Assembly (NCBI RefSeq): GCF_013368755.1
Contig: NC_049561.1
Span: forward strand, 5,580,001-5,644,000
Reading direction: 5' to 3'
Length of the DNA stretch: 64,000 nt
Source of the DNA: Talaromyces rugulosus
Taxonomy: Eukaryota > Ascomycota > Eurotiomycetes > Eurotiales > Trichocomaceae
Position numbers and translations under genes: made by a program. The notes below the pieces were generated by a model, which saw only the letters and a list, made by a program, of their open reading frames with translations, did not search any database and was not told the origin of the DNA. Of the stretch, positions 45,448 to 58,063 are shown one piece after another; the first letter of the stretch is position 1; each line of letters opens with the position of its first letter.

Positions 45448-48098
45448 TTAAAGCCTCAGCGCAAAGCCCAGATCGGACTCGATCTCGTAACCCAGTATAT
45501 GAGAATCCGAGGTAAACTCGTTCGCGAGGTTGACATCCATGCCCATGCCACCCTTGTCTTGGCCTTCTGTTCCCATCGCGTCTAGATTGAGGCCATCGTC
45601 GGTAAACATGTCATGGCTCGTTTCATCAAAGTTGAGAAGGGCGTCAAAGTCGTTTTGAGTGACTTCGGCGTCATTGGCCAGGCCAATGAAATCGCTTAGA
45701 CTCAAGTCTGGCTGCTCAAAAGTGTCCTTAAAAACATTCGGGTTCAGATTTTGTGTGCTGCCATTGTCGCTACCGTCTGAATGTGGTGGCGTCGCCGCAC
45801 TAAGACTCATGGCAGTATCGATTTCCGGGATACGGAAGCCGGCAGGAGTCTGGGAATAGGTCGGTCCCGCTGTCTGAGAGTCCGGTGGCGGCGTCAGAGC
45901 CGCAGGACGAACTGTTCCTGGTGGCGCACCGGCTTTACCTTCCATTCCAGAAATATTGAGTTGAATGCCGGCCTTGCGGATTGCTGCTTCTAAGAATGAA
46001 GTCGCAAAGTCTGCCGATGCATAAATTTCACGAAGTCGCTGCAAGATGCGCATGCACTGGTAAAAGCGTTGTAGGCTGACCATCCTAATGCTGAGATCGT
46101 TGGATTTGATATCGAGTAGATGAATGATCACGGCAGGTAGCAGAACGGTGACACCAGCAGTCGGAAGGTAGCGAGTAAGGTCAAGCTTATGGAGACCTTG
46201 AGCAATATTTGTGATCTCGACAGCCGCACATCTCACCTTGTTTCGGGAAACTTCTTGCAATTCTGCCTCGACAGTGGGGAAGGGCGTCGCCGGTAGTACC
46301 TGGGGTCGATGGAGGGCACTCGACGTGGTGAGGTAGATCATGCGAAGCAAGGCACGGTGAAGGTGCAAGGAGGATTCGGCTGGTGACAAAGCGTCGACGC
46401 CAACTAGAGGCTTGAATCGAACTTGATCAGGCAAATTCGCCTGCCAATTCTCAAGATCCCCATCGCAATGTCGAACTTCAAATGTTTCTGAATTGGATTT
46501 CTTTGGCACGAGCATCATTGTGGTTTCCGTAGTACCTCCGAATCGATGGCTCAGAACTGAGTATTGAGCTGACAAAACCTGACTGACAGAGAGACACAAT
46601 TTCGACTTCTCGATGAACATCATTGCCAGCTGTCGCTGGTGTTCGGTATTGTATAGAAATTCGCAGTCATCCAACATACTCAACACTTCCGGGGGAAATT
46701 GTTTGAATTCGAAATCGTCAATCGTCAACATTGGCACGTCACAATCGTTATCTTTGACTCGCATCGGTCGCCTCATTCCCAACGCAATCAGTCGGTCTCG
46801 TGTATAAGTGCTCCACCAGATGCGTTTCCAGAGCTGTTTCCTCCTTGGGCCCATACCCGAGTTGCTGGGGTCTCGGTGAAGTCCAATAGTGTGAGCCAGA
46901 GACAAGCTCACACCCATCCAATGCCAGGTATCTTTCTGGTCGTCGGGTGTCTCATACCAGTATGTCATCAGCAGAAGTGACTGCACAAGCGAGATGCGAT
47001 CAACTTCATAGTCAAAGTCATACAGCAGCTTATTTAAGTCAGTAACTAGGCCTCAAAATTTGTTATTCATGTTCACATACCCTAGCTCGTTGGAAAAAGA
47101 TTTTCCGGGCAGATTTCCGACTGGAATAACCGGAGTTGAGAAGATGCTCGACGTCAACGAACGCAGTTCCTGCAAACATGACTGCCTGGAACAGCAGCAA
47201 GCTCATCCGGTGGACGCCATCGTTGCGGGCAATGACCTGCAGGAATTCTTCCAGATCCAAGAGGGGCATGTACGGATGCACATAGTAGATGTAGGCTTTC
47301 AGGAGCTCGTTGCGCAGGGTGGTGTCTGGAATAGTCAGGGCGCCTTTGGCAGCGAGATATTCGACGTCTTCGCGCTGCAGGCGCTGCGGCAGACCGCGGA
47401 TGTAGTCTGGGAGGAAGGTGCGGGGCCGTGGCGAGCCGAGTAGTTGCTGGATCGCGTCAGTCACGTTGGACCCGATACCAAACGTCGAGTTCGTGTTTGC
47501 CATCGGCTGCGACATGCTCGACCGCCGCCTCGCTTCCGTGTCATTGTCGAGGTTGGAGCCACGCGATTGATCTGAAGGGCCAGGTTAGCGTGCTAATGAG
47601 AGAGAAAGGAAGAGTCCAGCTACGAACAGATGAAATGCGGCATGTGCTGCGAGGCATCCAGGTCCACGGATCGCTGGGATGGTGACAGGGCATCATGCTG
47701 CTCCAGCATGTCCAGTACCGAGTTTGCCCTCGCTCGTCGCGCCACGTCCTCGGACGATTCGGCAGACGATTCTGGAGTCGGCTTCCTGACCTCTACATCG
47801 GCGCGAGATTTCCTGGGCATGTCAGCACAATCGGAATTTCTTCACGAGGGATATCATAGATCTTCGTGGAATCTTACTTTCGGCGCTTGCTTTCCATGAC
47901 CACACATTCTACCTGGTCCAGGCGACAGTTGGTACACGGAGAGCCATTCTCGACTACATCGCATCGCACTTTGCGAGCACGGCAGCAGCAGCAAGCCCGA
48001 GAAGCCCTTCGCTTAACTGGGCGGTCTCGTCCCGACAGGCCGGCGGTGGAGGCCTTTCGCTTATTCTGAGACTCTGTCTCCGAGGGTGTAGACGGCAT
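45448..48098 (-). CDS. Zn2Cys6 transcription factor, CTF1/FarA/FarB family
   Basis: Exons 48098-47878, 47812-47628, 47571-47081 and 47028-45448 give 825 residues. The binuclear zinc cluster has Cys at 36, 39, 46, 55, 58 and 65 (C-x2-C-x6-C-x8-C-x2-C-x6-C), within KRRASRACCCCRARKVRCD, the CTF1/Far-type sequence followed by the basic ESKRRKK. The middle-homology region (Fungal_trans) runs from ALTIPDTTLRNELLKAYIYY through TYWYETPDDQKDTWHWMGVS and HTIGLHRDP. The C-terminus is acidic with Ser/Asp, likely activating. Relatives control cutinase and fatty-acid catabolism genes through CCTCGG sites (family knowledge); it looks nearer FarB/CTF1-beta than FarA, uncertainly. The exon 2 donor (GTTCGT, 47627) was selected by frame and is the weakest junction. 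Confidence 0.85.
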
Positions 48099-51000
48099 TG
48101 TGATAAGTTGGTGGTGGGCACATAAGATCCGTGTGGTGGCGTGAACGGCAATGGTCTGCGAAGGCGACTGCTCTATAGGCGATACTCAGCAACAAAAGCA
48201 CGGAAAAGCGTCCATCAGGTTCTGAGAAACCGGGGGCGGGGCCGGTGTCTTCTTATATGCCCTGAACTTGTTTTAGGGGAGGCCGATCCCCATGTTCGCG
48301 GCTCCCCCGTAATTCCATCATTCCCACTCTAGCCACAGCGTGACCTGCCTGGACCCAGGGCTAGCTATCGGGCCATTTGCCTCCCCCGGACGGTCTTGGC
48401 GAGTTTCCTCGTTAGGCGCAACAGGCCGGTGGAGAAGCACCATCAGGCCGTCTGCCATTCAAGGCCGAGCGATTACGTCCACGGTCCTTGTGGAGAAGAA
48501 GCTTGTCAGACTGCGCCCACGAGCCCGAGTTGCGAGTCACGGGCGTGCGGGGGCCCTGAGGACAACGGTTTGGCAGGACTGTATTATTGCGTATTATATT
48601 TCATATTATGTTATTACGCAGGTGGCCAGTATCTCCATACTGTCGAGTACGTAGGCTTATTATACATCTTATTATTCGAAGCTGGGACTTGATAGGTGAT
48701 CCTTACGAGCGGGACAGCAGCCATCGGGCCGGTTGACGGTCACGCTGTCAAAAAAGGTTTTCTTGAGGCCCTTGCGCTGACAGATGGAATGTAATAATAA
48801 AAGCCAGTCTCGTGCCGTTCTAGCCTTGCATGTTTTATTAATCGTATTACTCCAGAATTGGCCCAGAAGGATGCCAATTTGCCTTTTCTTCCCTCGAGTA
48901 TATTTCCGGCCGCGATGCAAAGAGAGCGTCGGAAGCCGATGACATGATTTGCTGGAGCGGGTGGGACGGCTTCCACTACTACTAGTAGTTAGTAGTTAGT
49001 TAGTTACTGAGGGATTTCATGCCACCTTGGGGCCTGCACATGCTGGCAGGTACAGTAAAAGTAGCAGTATAATTTCCATTCCTCCCGCCGGCTAGTCGGA
49101 AGCTACACTGCATTCCTTCCGCTGCGTGCTGTTTACGTTTCTACCATTCCATGAGAAGTAATACCTTCCGACCCAAACAAAAGTAGTTTAGTGATGTTGA
49201 AAAGCGGAAAGCCAAAGTTATGCTCTCGCATGCTTGCACAAGACAACTTCTCCGACGTCGATCGCAGAAAATCCGAGAGCCGAGTCGTGGTTGGCGAAGT
49301 CGATTGGGGCCCCACTCTCGGAGCTATGCCGTGTTCGGCACTGGGCCCGTTCGATGGGTCGGCACAAATGCCGAGGCCAAGATCGGATCCGAACCAACTT
49401 CTTTCTTACATTCGGCGTGTCCCCCCGTTACAATGAACAAATTATTGCCGCCCTGACTGACTGTTGCTGTCGCGTGCCAATTGTGATTGCAATAAAGAAT
49501 CGAGTATTAGTATCTTCTATTCGTCAAGACACCCCTGGTTATTTTTGTTGGCTTGGAAAAGGCTATACGTAGTAATTTAATGATTTTCGTAATCGCTCCG
49601 CTGTGGGACTGCATAGGCACTACCACAATCTTCTGCGACGTGCTCCATCCATCATTAATATTATTTATTAGTAGTCCTAATTTATTACATGAGACATTCA
49701 GCGGATTTACGGCCGTATTCAGACTTTTCAAATGTCATTTATTATTATTGCCGTACTAAACAAACTAAAAGCCCTTTACGGCTTTGTCTTATTTGTACGA
49801 GTTAGAAAAATATGAACCACACACAATTCAACAATAATACCCTGGCACTTCCGAAAAATCCACTTTGCAGGTTTCCTCGATTTACGATTCAGAACTAATA
49901 AGATCATTTCCTTCCCTTCTGCCGACTAGGCCTGAGCACTAGGAAAGTATTTGGTATTCCTCCGAAAAACGGAACTTGCCTTTTCTGGACTAGTGGGTAA
50001 TAATGCGGGACATGTCGTCATACTACAGTACTACGTAATTTATCGCCTCTTGCGATATATATGCGTATACACATGGGGAAAACGGAGGAATGGAAGAACC
50101 CAGGAGACTTCTTTTTTTTTAATTATCTCTTTGTCATATAATAATGAGGTGGCGTATCCGTCAATTCCAAGTAAGGGCGTTTAATATTAAATGCACAATG
50201 CACAGGGACCGTAGCCGAAAGGCTCCGTCGGCCCGAGTATTCGGATCCGAAATCCGGAAAAGGGACAACAACTGGATGGCTGAACTAACTAACCAACGTC
50301 AAGGAAATCCGGAGGTGGCGATCGAAACTCCGGAGTACTCCTTGTGGAAGTATGGAGTAACGACTGTAGAAACGTCAAAAGAATCCCGCAAGGTTTATCT
50401 TGGCTCTTGGAATGCATATTTGTTAACCCTATATCCGTGCGCTAGCCATGGGTAGTTGAAGATGATCCAAACCACTACCAATTCTCCCACTGAGAGCTTT
50501 AAGAAAAAAACATCGAAATCAAGGTTCGAGAATCAAGGTTCAGTCGAAAACGAAACTAGTGTTCTGAAACCAACCAACCATTCCCAGCAACGTCAACTGA
50601 AAACCGGGGTTGACCAGCCCCCTGGATCACTAAATATGTAAATAATTCTTGTACGTACTGTGTAGTAGTCCGTCTTGCTCCGCATTTGCCCGAAGCTGGG
50701 GTAGATAAACGGGCTAGGAACCAGGTTCCTTTGTAAGCATATGTCTCTCCACGGGGATTGGTACTCGATCAGCCTCTGCCTAGGATCTGGACCATCAAGC
50801 CCTGGTTTCCCCGTAGTACGGCGCTAACATGGGATATTTCGATGGAGCTAATAGCAATTACAAAATTATGATAATAATAATTGTCAAACACCCCTGTGGC
50901 GGGATTTTTCTTTGGGTGGGTTTCGCTTCTAGATAAGGAAGTTCTAACTAGCGACGTACGTACTTCTCAATCCAAGGGGGAGGGGGCCAGGATGCATAAT

Positions 51001-51675
51001 GAAGATGATCCAGACTCGATCATCGCGTTTCTAATTTACCTAGTTCAAATATGTGGAGAGGACTCGGATTCCGAGACCGGATGATTCTCAAGGCTAGACC
51101 CCTATACTTTCCGTTCCGTGTGACTCGTGGTCATGATGAACATTGGATGGGAATTACGGTGATAAAAAGAAATAGCTCAAATTTAGTGCAGCTTTCAAAC
51201 CTTGTCGGATATAGATTGCGCAATACATGTAGAGGAAGTGAGTAGTGCTTGGTTTATACTGGACATCTAGAGCATGCCATGTGTAATTCTATCTCGATTG
51301 TGTCCTGGAGATTTTAACATCCACAGTTCTAACCTTTTGTAGCAAGATATGTTAATACTCACCATTGCAGTTTGACATATGTCCTTAAAGCAACCTGTAT
51401 CAATCCCAAGTGCTGCTAATGGCAACAGATCTATCTTTTCAGAAAGGGTTTGACTAACCTATCCATGCTCTCATCTTACTGAAATGACTAAAAATTTTGT
51501 TTTCTTAGAGTACATAAACAATTCTTCACTAAATACAAAACTATTAACACATTTGCAGCTTTTTCTGTAGGCTTTATCTCGTTAGCCCTAAGAAACCCCA
51601 TTCCCGCACACATAAATGCATTTCACATTTTCCGTGCTGTTTTTTTTTATGTCATTCAAAGCCTTAAAAATACCA
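48099..51675. other. Long gene-free region
   Basis: 3.6 kb with no recognisable gene on either strand. The first ~500 bp is GC-rich and is the probable promoter/leader of the transcription factor gene. Beyond that, several open frames of 60-110 codons (e.g. 49234-49572, 50144-50455) lack start context, family resemblance or exon partners. No transposon termini were found. It may hold non-coding transcripts or decayed sequence. Confidence 0.5.
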
Positions 51676-52382
51676 TCAATTGAAATTTCCAGACCCAGTT
51701 GCAGGGTACGCATTCAGAGCTTTTTGAAAATGGTCGTCAACTTGGTTTTTCTGGTTGCTCGCCTGAGCAACGTATGCTGTAGTGGTTGGCCACAGACCAA
51801 TCAAATTAAACAAATAAGCCTATTGAAAGTCAATATTCTTTATTTTTAATATATCTATAAAAATAATTATAGAACTTACATCGACAACCCCTGAAAATAT
51901 TCTGATTTCGAATGGCATCCTGGTAGATACTTCTTGGTCGAGGGAAATGAGAGCTGCCGCGTTACCGGTGAGGTTGTCCGTGAGTTCGAAGAGAGATTGA
52001 ACCCACTATTCCTTAGATAAGTAGGGAGAGCATAAAAAAAAGAGAAAAATGGGGTCTTAAAATTGCAACTTACGTTCGAGTAGCTTTCGTACACAACTTG
52101 CTGATCATTGGTATCCTGAATGACGGGAGTCCCAGATGTAAACCCAATATCGCTTAGGGTATGATCGTGAATATCGTCAAGCTGGTCGTAAATACTCTGA
52201 ATCCCGCCGGAGTTGGAAGACGTTGCCACGGAAGAAACGTAGTCTTTAAGACTAAATGTTTCCGATGCAAGACTGTTGACGGCGTTTGCAATGTCGCTTG
52301 GAGATGCTGCGGCCAAAGTAAGGTGTAGCAGGGTTAAAGATGAGAGCAGCAAAAAGACTCCTCTTTTAGTGATTGCAAGCAT
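51676..52382 (-). CDS. HsbA-like/cell-wall galactomannoprotein-family secreted protein
   Basis: Three exons, 52382-52074, 52005-51880 and 51819-51676, all phase 0, giving 192 residues. Signal peptide about residues 1-25 (GVFLLLSSLTLLHLTLAAA). The mature chain is Cys-free and predicted all-helical: ASPSDIANAVNSLASETFSL, IYDQLDDIHDHTLSDIGF, SNWVQSLFELTDNLTGNAA, then DAYLFNLIGLWPTTTAYVA. This matches the hydrophobic-surface-binding protein A fold (PF12296), which in relatives binds hydrophobic surfaces or lipids and recruits lipases/cutinases. The second and third exons were identified from splice sites and continuous helical pattern; the stop is TGA at 51676. No GPI tail. Confidence 0.72.
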
Positions 52383-53919
52383 TGCGAGGATGAAGAAATG
52401 TACTTTTTAGGGGGGTGGCTATCTGGGAAAAACCGCTGGTGATGAAGACTAAACAGCTGAATAGAGGTTCGTAAGAGAACGGTCTCGATGTTATATAGAC
52501 AAGATCTCCTTTAATCCATTATCTTTGCGCTAGAATATAGCTTGAGCTTGCCCACTTCATTTAATTCTCGTCGCACTGAGTTTCACAAGTATTATGACTG
52601 TAAATTTGCGCCACCCATTTTCCCGGGCCTATGGAAGTGTCAATGTTGTGTGAGCTGCCATAATTCGAGGAACTTTAGAGCATGAAATCGGTCACTATCA
52701 GCCAATATAGTTGATAACCAAGGGTCAAGTGACATCTATAAAAAGGTACGGAAACAGGGGGTATTATAGCAATGTAAGTAAAAGGAGAATGTTCTTATTT
52801 TTGTGGTGACCAATATCACATGAATTAAGTGTCATATGTTAAGAAATTACATACATGGCTCAAGCCACAATTCTCATATAATGCCCGATCAGCATTTAAA
52901 TAAAAGGTACTTTCATGTGATCAATAACTAGCCATTTAATTATAGAACTGAATAGCATGTCCACACCATGTCATAGCTATGCAGTCACACAGCATTAATT
53001 TCGACTGGGGTTTGTGAGACCTATTATGAAATTGCACATGTGAATCGACATTGAAATAATCAAAAGGATGCATATTAGAATGTATCTACATGCTAGCTTC
53101 AATACAGTAGCACCTGGGTATAAGAATATAAGCATCGATTAAAAACCATGATTTAGCAAATCAGGTCATTGTAGTTCACTAAGTGTTAGGGAAATGCATA
53201 CGACTGATGCCATCTCTGAAAGACTAGTGCAACTTTCTTTTACTCAGTATGCCCCTAATATTTGTCTCGGCACATTAATCCTTTCGAATCTTACCTAGAG
53301 ACTTGGAAGCTGGGTATCAGGGCGAAGGAGCTTGAAGGACTTTTCAATTAGCGAGATAATAGGACCCAGAATGAGACAGAGTTCCTGGGCCCGGCCTTCC
53401 TTCATACTCTTGAATATTATGATAGAAACTTGTCCTCGAAAGTAATACGAATTCAGAGCAAACTCTAGTGTGACGATGTATTTATCAGCTAGGCAATCCA
53501 TTTTTAAGCACCCCTGCGGGGTTTTAAAGTAAGAAGCGCTGGTGAAATACTCTGCAATTCACCTAAAGCGCCGCCCGGTAAGCTTATCGTGAAAGCCTCA
53601 GAAACGTTTTGTTAATGGGATTATAAGATCAAGAAGATCGTAAGAATTGACGATCTTGCGCTATACGGACTTGTTACGGTTCATCTTCGGACAGTTATTA
53701 GGGGGTATGGGTATAAATAGCATACCCGCTCAATGCGCCTTGACATCTTGACGACAGCATGTATCACTGGATTTATGGAGGATGGGGTACCAAGTTTTAC
53801 AATGGTGGGTCAGTAGTTAAATAGTGTGGTACCTTTATAAGAAGATATCGTATCAAGGTGATTTTTCCCCTCGTATTGGCAACCCTAAGACTATACAATC
53901 ATCTTCTGAATTGGTAGAT
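52383..53919. other. AT-rich intergenic region
   Basis: 1.5 kb. HsbA-like gene promoter on the left. A minus-strand frame of 68 codons at 53295-53501 is open and starts with ATG but has no recognised domain, and was not called. No repeats of note. Confidence 0.5.
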
Positions 53920-54576
53920 CTAATGTGCAAGGCAGGACAAGTGTGTAGATACAGCTATTGCATAGAAGGATTTAGCCTTAGCTAGAGCTGGCTGACTTTC
54001 CCCCCGTCTTATCTGAACGTCTTGATAAACGATAAAAACCATGAGCCGGTTCTGTCCTTCTGGATCCCACATCAGCCATCGCTGCTTTTTAAACGTCGTT
54101 ATCTGCGCATGGGATCCAATTTGGAAATCTCCGGGGGAGAAGTAACGACGTAGGGTATCAACAAAAGTCTACAATATTCCAGGTTAGTCCTCCTCTATCA
54201 GTAGGCATTGGGGATAGCGTACAGAATCAGTCTTGGAAAACTGCAATGGCGAGCCCGCCAAATTTACGATAGACCCGTCAGAAATATTCTCTATTCTAGG
54301 CGGTAGAAAATCAGGGTCCTCCAGAACCAGAGGAGCAGTGGCTTTGGAATCAATGTCGTATGCGAAAGGTAAAGCACTTGAAGAGGTCTCGCACAACCTT
54401 GGAGATTTGACCTTTTCTGTGATAGAAGTTTTCAAGTCCTCTTGTTTTCGTTTCGCACTACTTGTTTTTCCCAGATGAGCATTGATTGTAGCTGCAGCAA
54501 TCTTGCACAGCCTTCCCTTCAGGAATAACAGCTGGCTTTTTTTAGTGGTGACGTCGTTGCTATCTGTCATTACCAT
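53920..54576 (-). CDS. Unrecognised two-exon gene, start codon uncertain
   Basis: Exon A ends at 54223 with donor GTACGC; a 54-bp intron has the branch-like GACTAAC and ends TTGTAG; exon B is 54168-53920. Joining is phase 0 and keeps the frame open: ...LQFSKTDS then TFVDTLRRYFSPGDFQIGSH, with VFIVYQD and a TAG stop. From the ATG at 54576 the product is about 200 residues. The frame, however, stays open upstream to 54807 and reads convincingly as protein (GLPNLVWKILEL, then CNTLCACGKQIEDL), where a possible original start GCC-ATT-GCG (54729-54727) lacks ATG. It may therefore be a longer gene with an unseen first exon or one that lost its start. I do not recognise the family; there is no membrane segment in the core. 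Confidence 0.45.
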
Positions 54577-54807
54577 CTCCTTGCAAATGTTTATATGCAG
54601 TTCAAGACTTCGCAGGTCCTCGATTTGCTTCCCACACGCGCACAGCGTATTGCAGACGATGTCTATAGATATGTCAGTGCAGGTATCAAGTTCTAGTATT
54701 TTCCAAACGAGATTCGGTAGACCCGCAATGGCGAAAAACCAACTTTGAGTTGTAAGTAAGATATTAATGGCAAACAGATGAAACCCGTGCCAAGTGCCAG
54801 CGTCTTG

Positions 54808-56236
54808 TTACAGACGGTTTATTGGCCTGGTGATTCAGCCCGGGAAGTCGTGGACTTTCCGTAGCGTTAAAGTCTGGTCGCTCTAATTGAAAATCCGGCT
54901 ATTCCTCTTTCAGTTCCATTACGCAAGGATTCCTTTTTCCTAGAGAGTGAATGAACTTCGAGGATGAAAGTGCTACTTTTAGACGCGGTTTAACGCTAGT
55001 TCGTATTTGTCAAGCCGACCCTTGCGCTTCAACAACACAATGGTTGGCGAAAACTATCCCTTGGGAGAGGCGTTTCAATGAAAGTAATACCGGCGTTGGT
55101 AGGACTGTCCCGAAATGACGAGAATTTTTCCTTATCTGAGAGGAAACTGTTTTTCCCTAGATGCTTTTGAATGTTTTGCATCAGTTAGATTATCCGAGCA
55201 TCAGGAACTGCTGGAATCAAGGAAGCTTCTGGTACAGATATACACAACCGGCATTTAGAGCGAGCATATGCAGGAAATGTTTTATAAACCGTGAGTCCAT
55301 ATTGATGCAGAAGACTTTATTCGAAAGAAAGCGAATAAAGAAGCCAAGTAACATCATGGGGATCGCTGAAACAACTTGGTTAAGGTTGCTGAGGTATTTA
55401 ACCAATCCCCTCACTGATACATGTATAATTCCGAAATGCAGAGATTGATATGTAGGGGCTATTAATAGTCTTGGTTACATGTAATACCAAGTTCCGCGCG
55501 GAACTGCTGATTAACCCTTATATATATATATATATATATCAATTCATGTTTATAAGTGGATTGTTACATTAACATTCGAGCCATTGGCAATAATAACAAT
55601 TAACAAGGCGCAGTTGGGCGATGAAAGTGATTATTTGTCAATGCTACATGTACCGCTGATAGTCTGTGGGCCCTGCAACTGCAGATCTTCGATCCATTTG
55701 CCGAATTCCATTTCCACATCTGCAACAACTATTTATTACTATCCGATAAGGTTAAAGAAAAAAAGAAAGCAAAAAAAACAAATTAATAAATAAATCTCAA
55801 GGCTTGCACGATTGGGTGGGGGATAACTGCCCCGAATTTCCAGATCGGGTAATATCCAAACTTGGACAAATCTTTCTCCACTCAAGCTGGCTGCGCTTTG
55901 GGATTGAGCGGAGATTTACAAGTTTATCGCCCTTAAAAGGATGTTGACTTCCAACTGAGTACTTCATAATATACACACGGATTTCGCAAGAGAAAAAAGA
56001 GAGAACAGAGGTTTCTTTTAGCCTAAATAAAGGATTTGTTCTCCAGGATTTCCCCGCATTCTGCGCCTCGGTCGGAGTTCGGTTATCGCATTTTTAGGCA
56101 CTAGTACTATTATTAATTGTTGATCGACCTGAATTGAAGCATAATAGTTGTTTCTGCGCTTTTATAGCGCCTTCGCCCCGTCCTTCCTTTTCGCCACGAA
56201 AATATTTTGGACGGATAGAACAACCCTGCTTCCACC
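54808..56236. other. Intergenic region with TA repeat
   Basis: Divergent region between the unrecognised gene and the acyl-CoA ligase gene. Contains a TA microsatellite at about 55521-55539. Open frames at 55161-55448 and 55584-55793 are not family-like. The ligase-proximal part has a CCTCGG hexamer. Confidence 0.5.
56066..56071 (+). promoter_or_regulatory. CCTCGG hexamer, candidate Far-type site
   Basis: CCTCGG 166 bp ahead of the acyl-CoA ligase start. This is the core bound by FarA/FarB in Aspergillus (established knowledge); a single hexamer can occur by chance. Confidence 0.25.
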
Positions 56237-58063
56237 ATGGTCGTCAAATCAAAACACACCATCGACATCCCACAATGCAGTCTGCCAACCCTCATCTTTG
56301 GCTCTCCGCATGAGCCTCTACCCAGGGACAAGGGCTGCCTGTTCGACCACCTCCATCCCAAAACCCGCTTCCTGAGCCGTCACACATACCGACTATGGGC
56401 TCAACGCCTCGCAACCGGGCTGCGCGCCGCGGGTCTACAACGGGGCGATCGCGTCGTCGTCTTCAGCACAAATCATCTCTTCTACCCCGTCATCTTCATG
56501 GGCGTCATGATGGCCGGCGGCATTTTCAGTGGCTGTAACCCGACGTATTCGCGCCAGGAATTGGCACACCAGATCCGAGACGCTGATCCGGCCTTTGTGT
56601 TTACGCAGGGCGGCGAGCCGCTGCGCGTTTGTCGCGAGGCGATCAAATCAATCACATCAGAGCAGTACCGCGCCCAATATGAAAAACACACGTTTGTCGC
56701 GGATGATCGGATCTTTGACTCGCTCAACCAGCCTGGTGAGCAAGGTCAGCCTTATTGGAGCTCGCTATTCGCCTCCGAAGCCGAGGGCAGCCGGTTCGTC
56801 TGGGATTCGTTGACGGAACCCAACGAGGCCAAAAACACCATTGTCGCTCTGAATTACTCGTCTGGCACGACAGGGCTAAGCAAAGGCGTGGAGATTACTC
56901 ATGGGAATTACGTCTCCAACATCGTTCAGTACGACTACATAACAGCAGCTGTCGATCCAGTCTACGATGCCGAAGTAAAACGGACCCAGACGTTACTCTG
57001 TTTCCTGCCTCTCTACCACGCCATGGCGCAGATGCTATTCTTAGGTGTCGCCCAATACCGCGGTGCCCCCGTGTACATTATGGAGAAATTTGATTTTTTG
57101 ACCGCGCTGCAGAACGTGGAGAAATTCCGGATAACGGATTTGACGCTGGTGCCGCCCGTCGTGGTCATGTTGGCCAAGCGTGCCGAGACGAAGAAATTCG
57201 ATCTCAGCTCGGTCGTGCGTCTTGGATCTGGCGCTGCGCCGTTGAGTCGCGAGGTATCTGAAGAAGCCGAGAATCTGTGGCCGAAGGGTGTGATCAATAT
57301 CAAGCAAGGATGGGGAATGACCGAGTGCGTATAACCGATTTCCGGAGGAAGGAAAAAAAAAGGGTGTACTAACATATCTCTCAGGGTAACATGTTCATTA
57401 CTAGGCTGGGAACCCAACCAAACCAGCACCGACAACAGCGTAGGCTGGCCGAATCCCAACTCAGAAGCCAAAATCATGACGCTACCAGACGAAGCCGCCG
57501 ACTCAGACGACCTGAGCACACGCAAGGAACTCGGCGCAAACCAATCCGGCGAGCTCTGGGTACGAGGGCCACAGGTCATGCGCGGATACTGGAAGAATCC
57601 CAAAGCAACAGCCAACACTTTGACGCCAGACGGATGGCTGCGCACGGGGGACATTGCGTATTATGACAAGGAAGGAAAATTCTATATTGCTGGCCGGCTC
57701 AAGGAGCTCATCAAAGTCAAGGGTCTCCAAGTGGCACCAGCCGAGCTGGATGGTGTGTGTCTAGAATGCGACGGAGTCGCCGATGCGGCCGTGGTGGGTG
57801 TGACGATAGACAACCAAGAGCATCCACGCGCATATATTGTGTTACAAGAGGGTTTTCCTGCAACAAAGGCAACCGCAGAGAAAATTGTCTCACAGTCCAA
57901 TGCCAAATTATCGCAGCACAAGAGGCTCACAGGCGGTATAGTGTTTGTCGATACGCTGCCGAAAAACCCAAGCGGCAAGATTTTGAGACGGCTACTGAGG
58001 GATCAGGCGCAAAAGGAAGTGCAGGCTGAGCAGTCGAATAAGAAGATCAAAGCCTCGTTGTAG
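56237..58063 (+). CDS. Acyl-CoA synthetase, 4-coumarate-CoA-ligase-like
   Basis: Two exons, 56237-57324 and 57385-58063, joined GA|G (donor GTGCGT), giving 588 residues. AMP-binding motif YSSGTTGLSKGVEI starts at residue 207. Later motifs are GWGMTEVTCS at the junction, GELWVRGPQVMRGYWKN, DGWLRTGDIAYYD, GRLKELIKVKGLQVAPAELD and PKNPSGKILRR with the catalytic Lys. Such enzymes activate aromatic or medium/long-chain acids to CoA thioesters using ATP. The C-terminal residues ASL are not a good PTS1, so peroxisomal targeting is not supported. The ATG at 56237 is the first in frame and gives a family-like N-terminus. Confidence 0.9.

Noticed and set aside
49047..49062. TACAGTAAAA similar to the MITE end
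   Set aside because: No inverted partner or TA-flanked second end nearby, so it is not a second element.
50144..50455. 103-codon plus-strand frame in the gene-free block
   Set aside because: No recognisable motif, poor start context and no conserved-looking composition.
53295..53501. 68-codon minus-strand frame, possible third exon of the 54-kb gene
   Set aside because: Exon B already ends in a stop at 53920 and no donor leads to this frame; no family resemblance.
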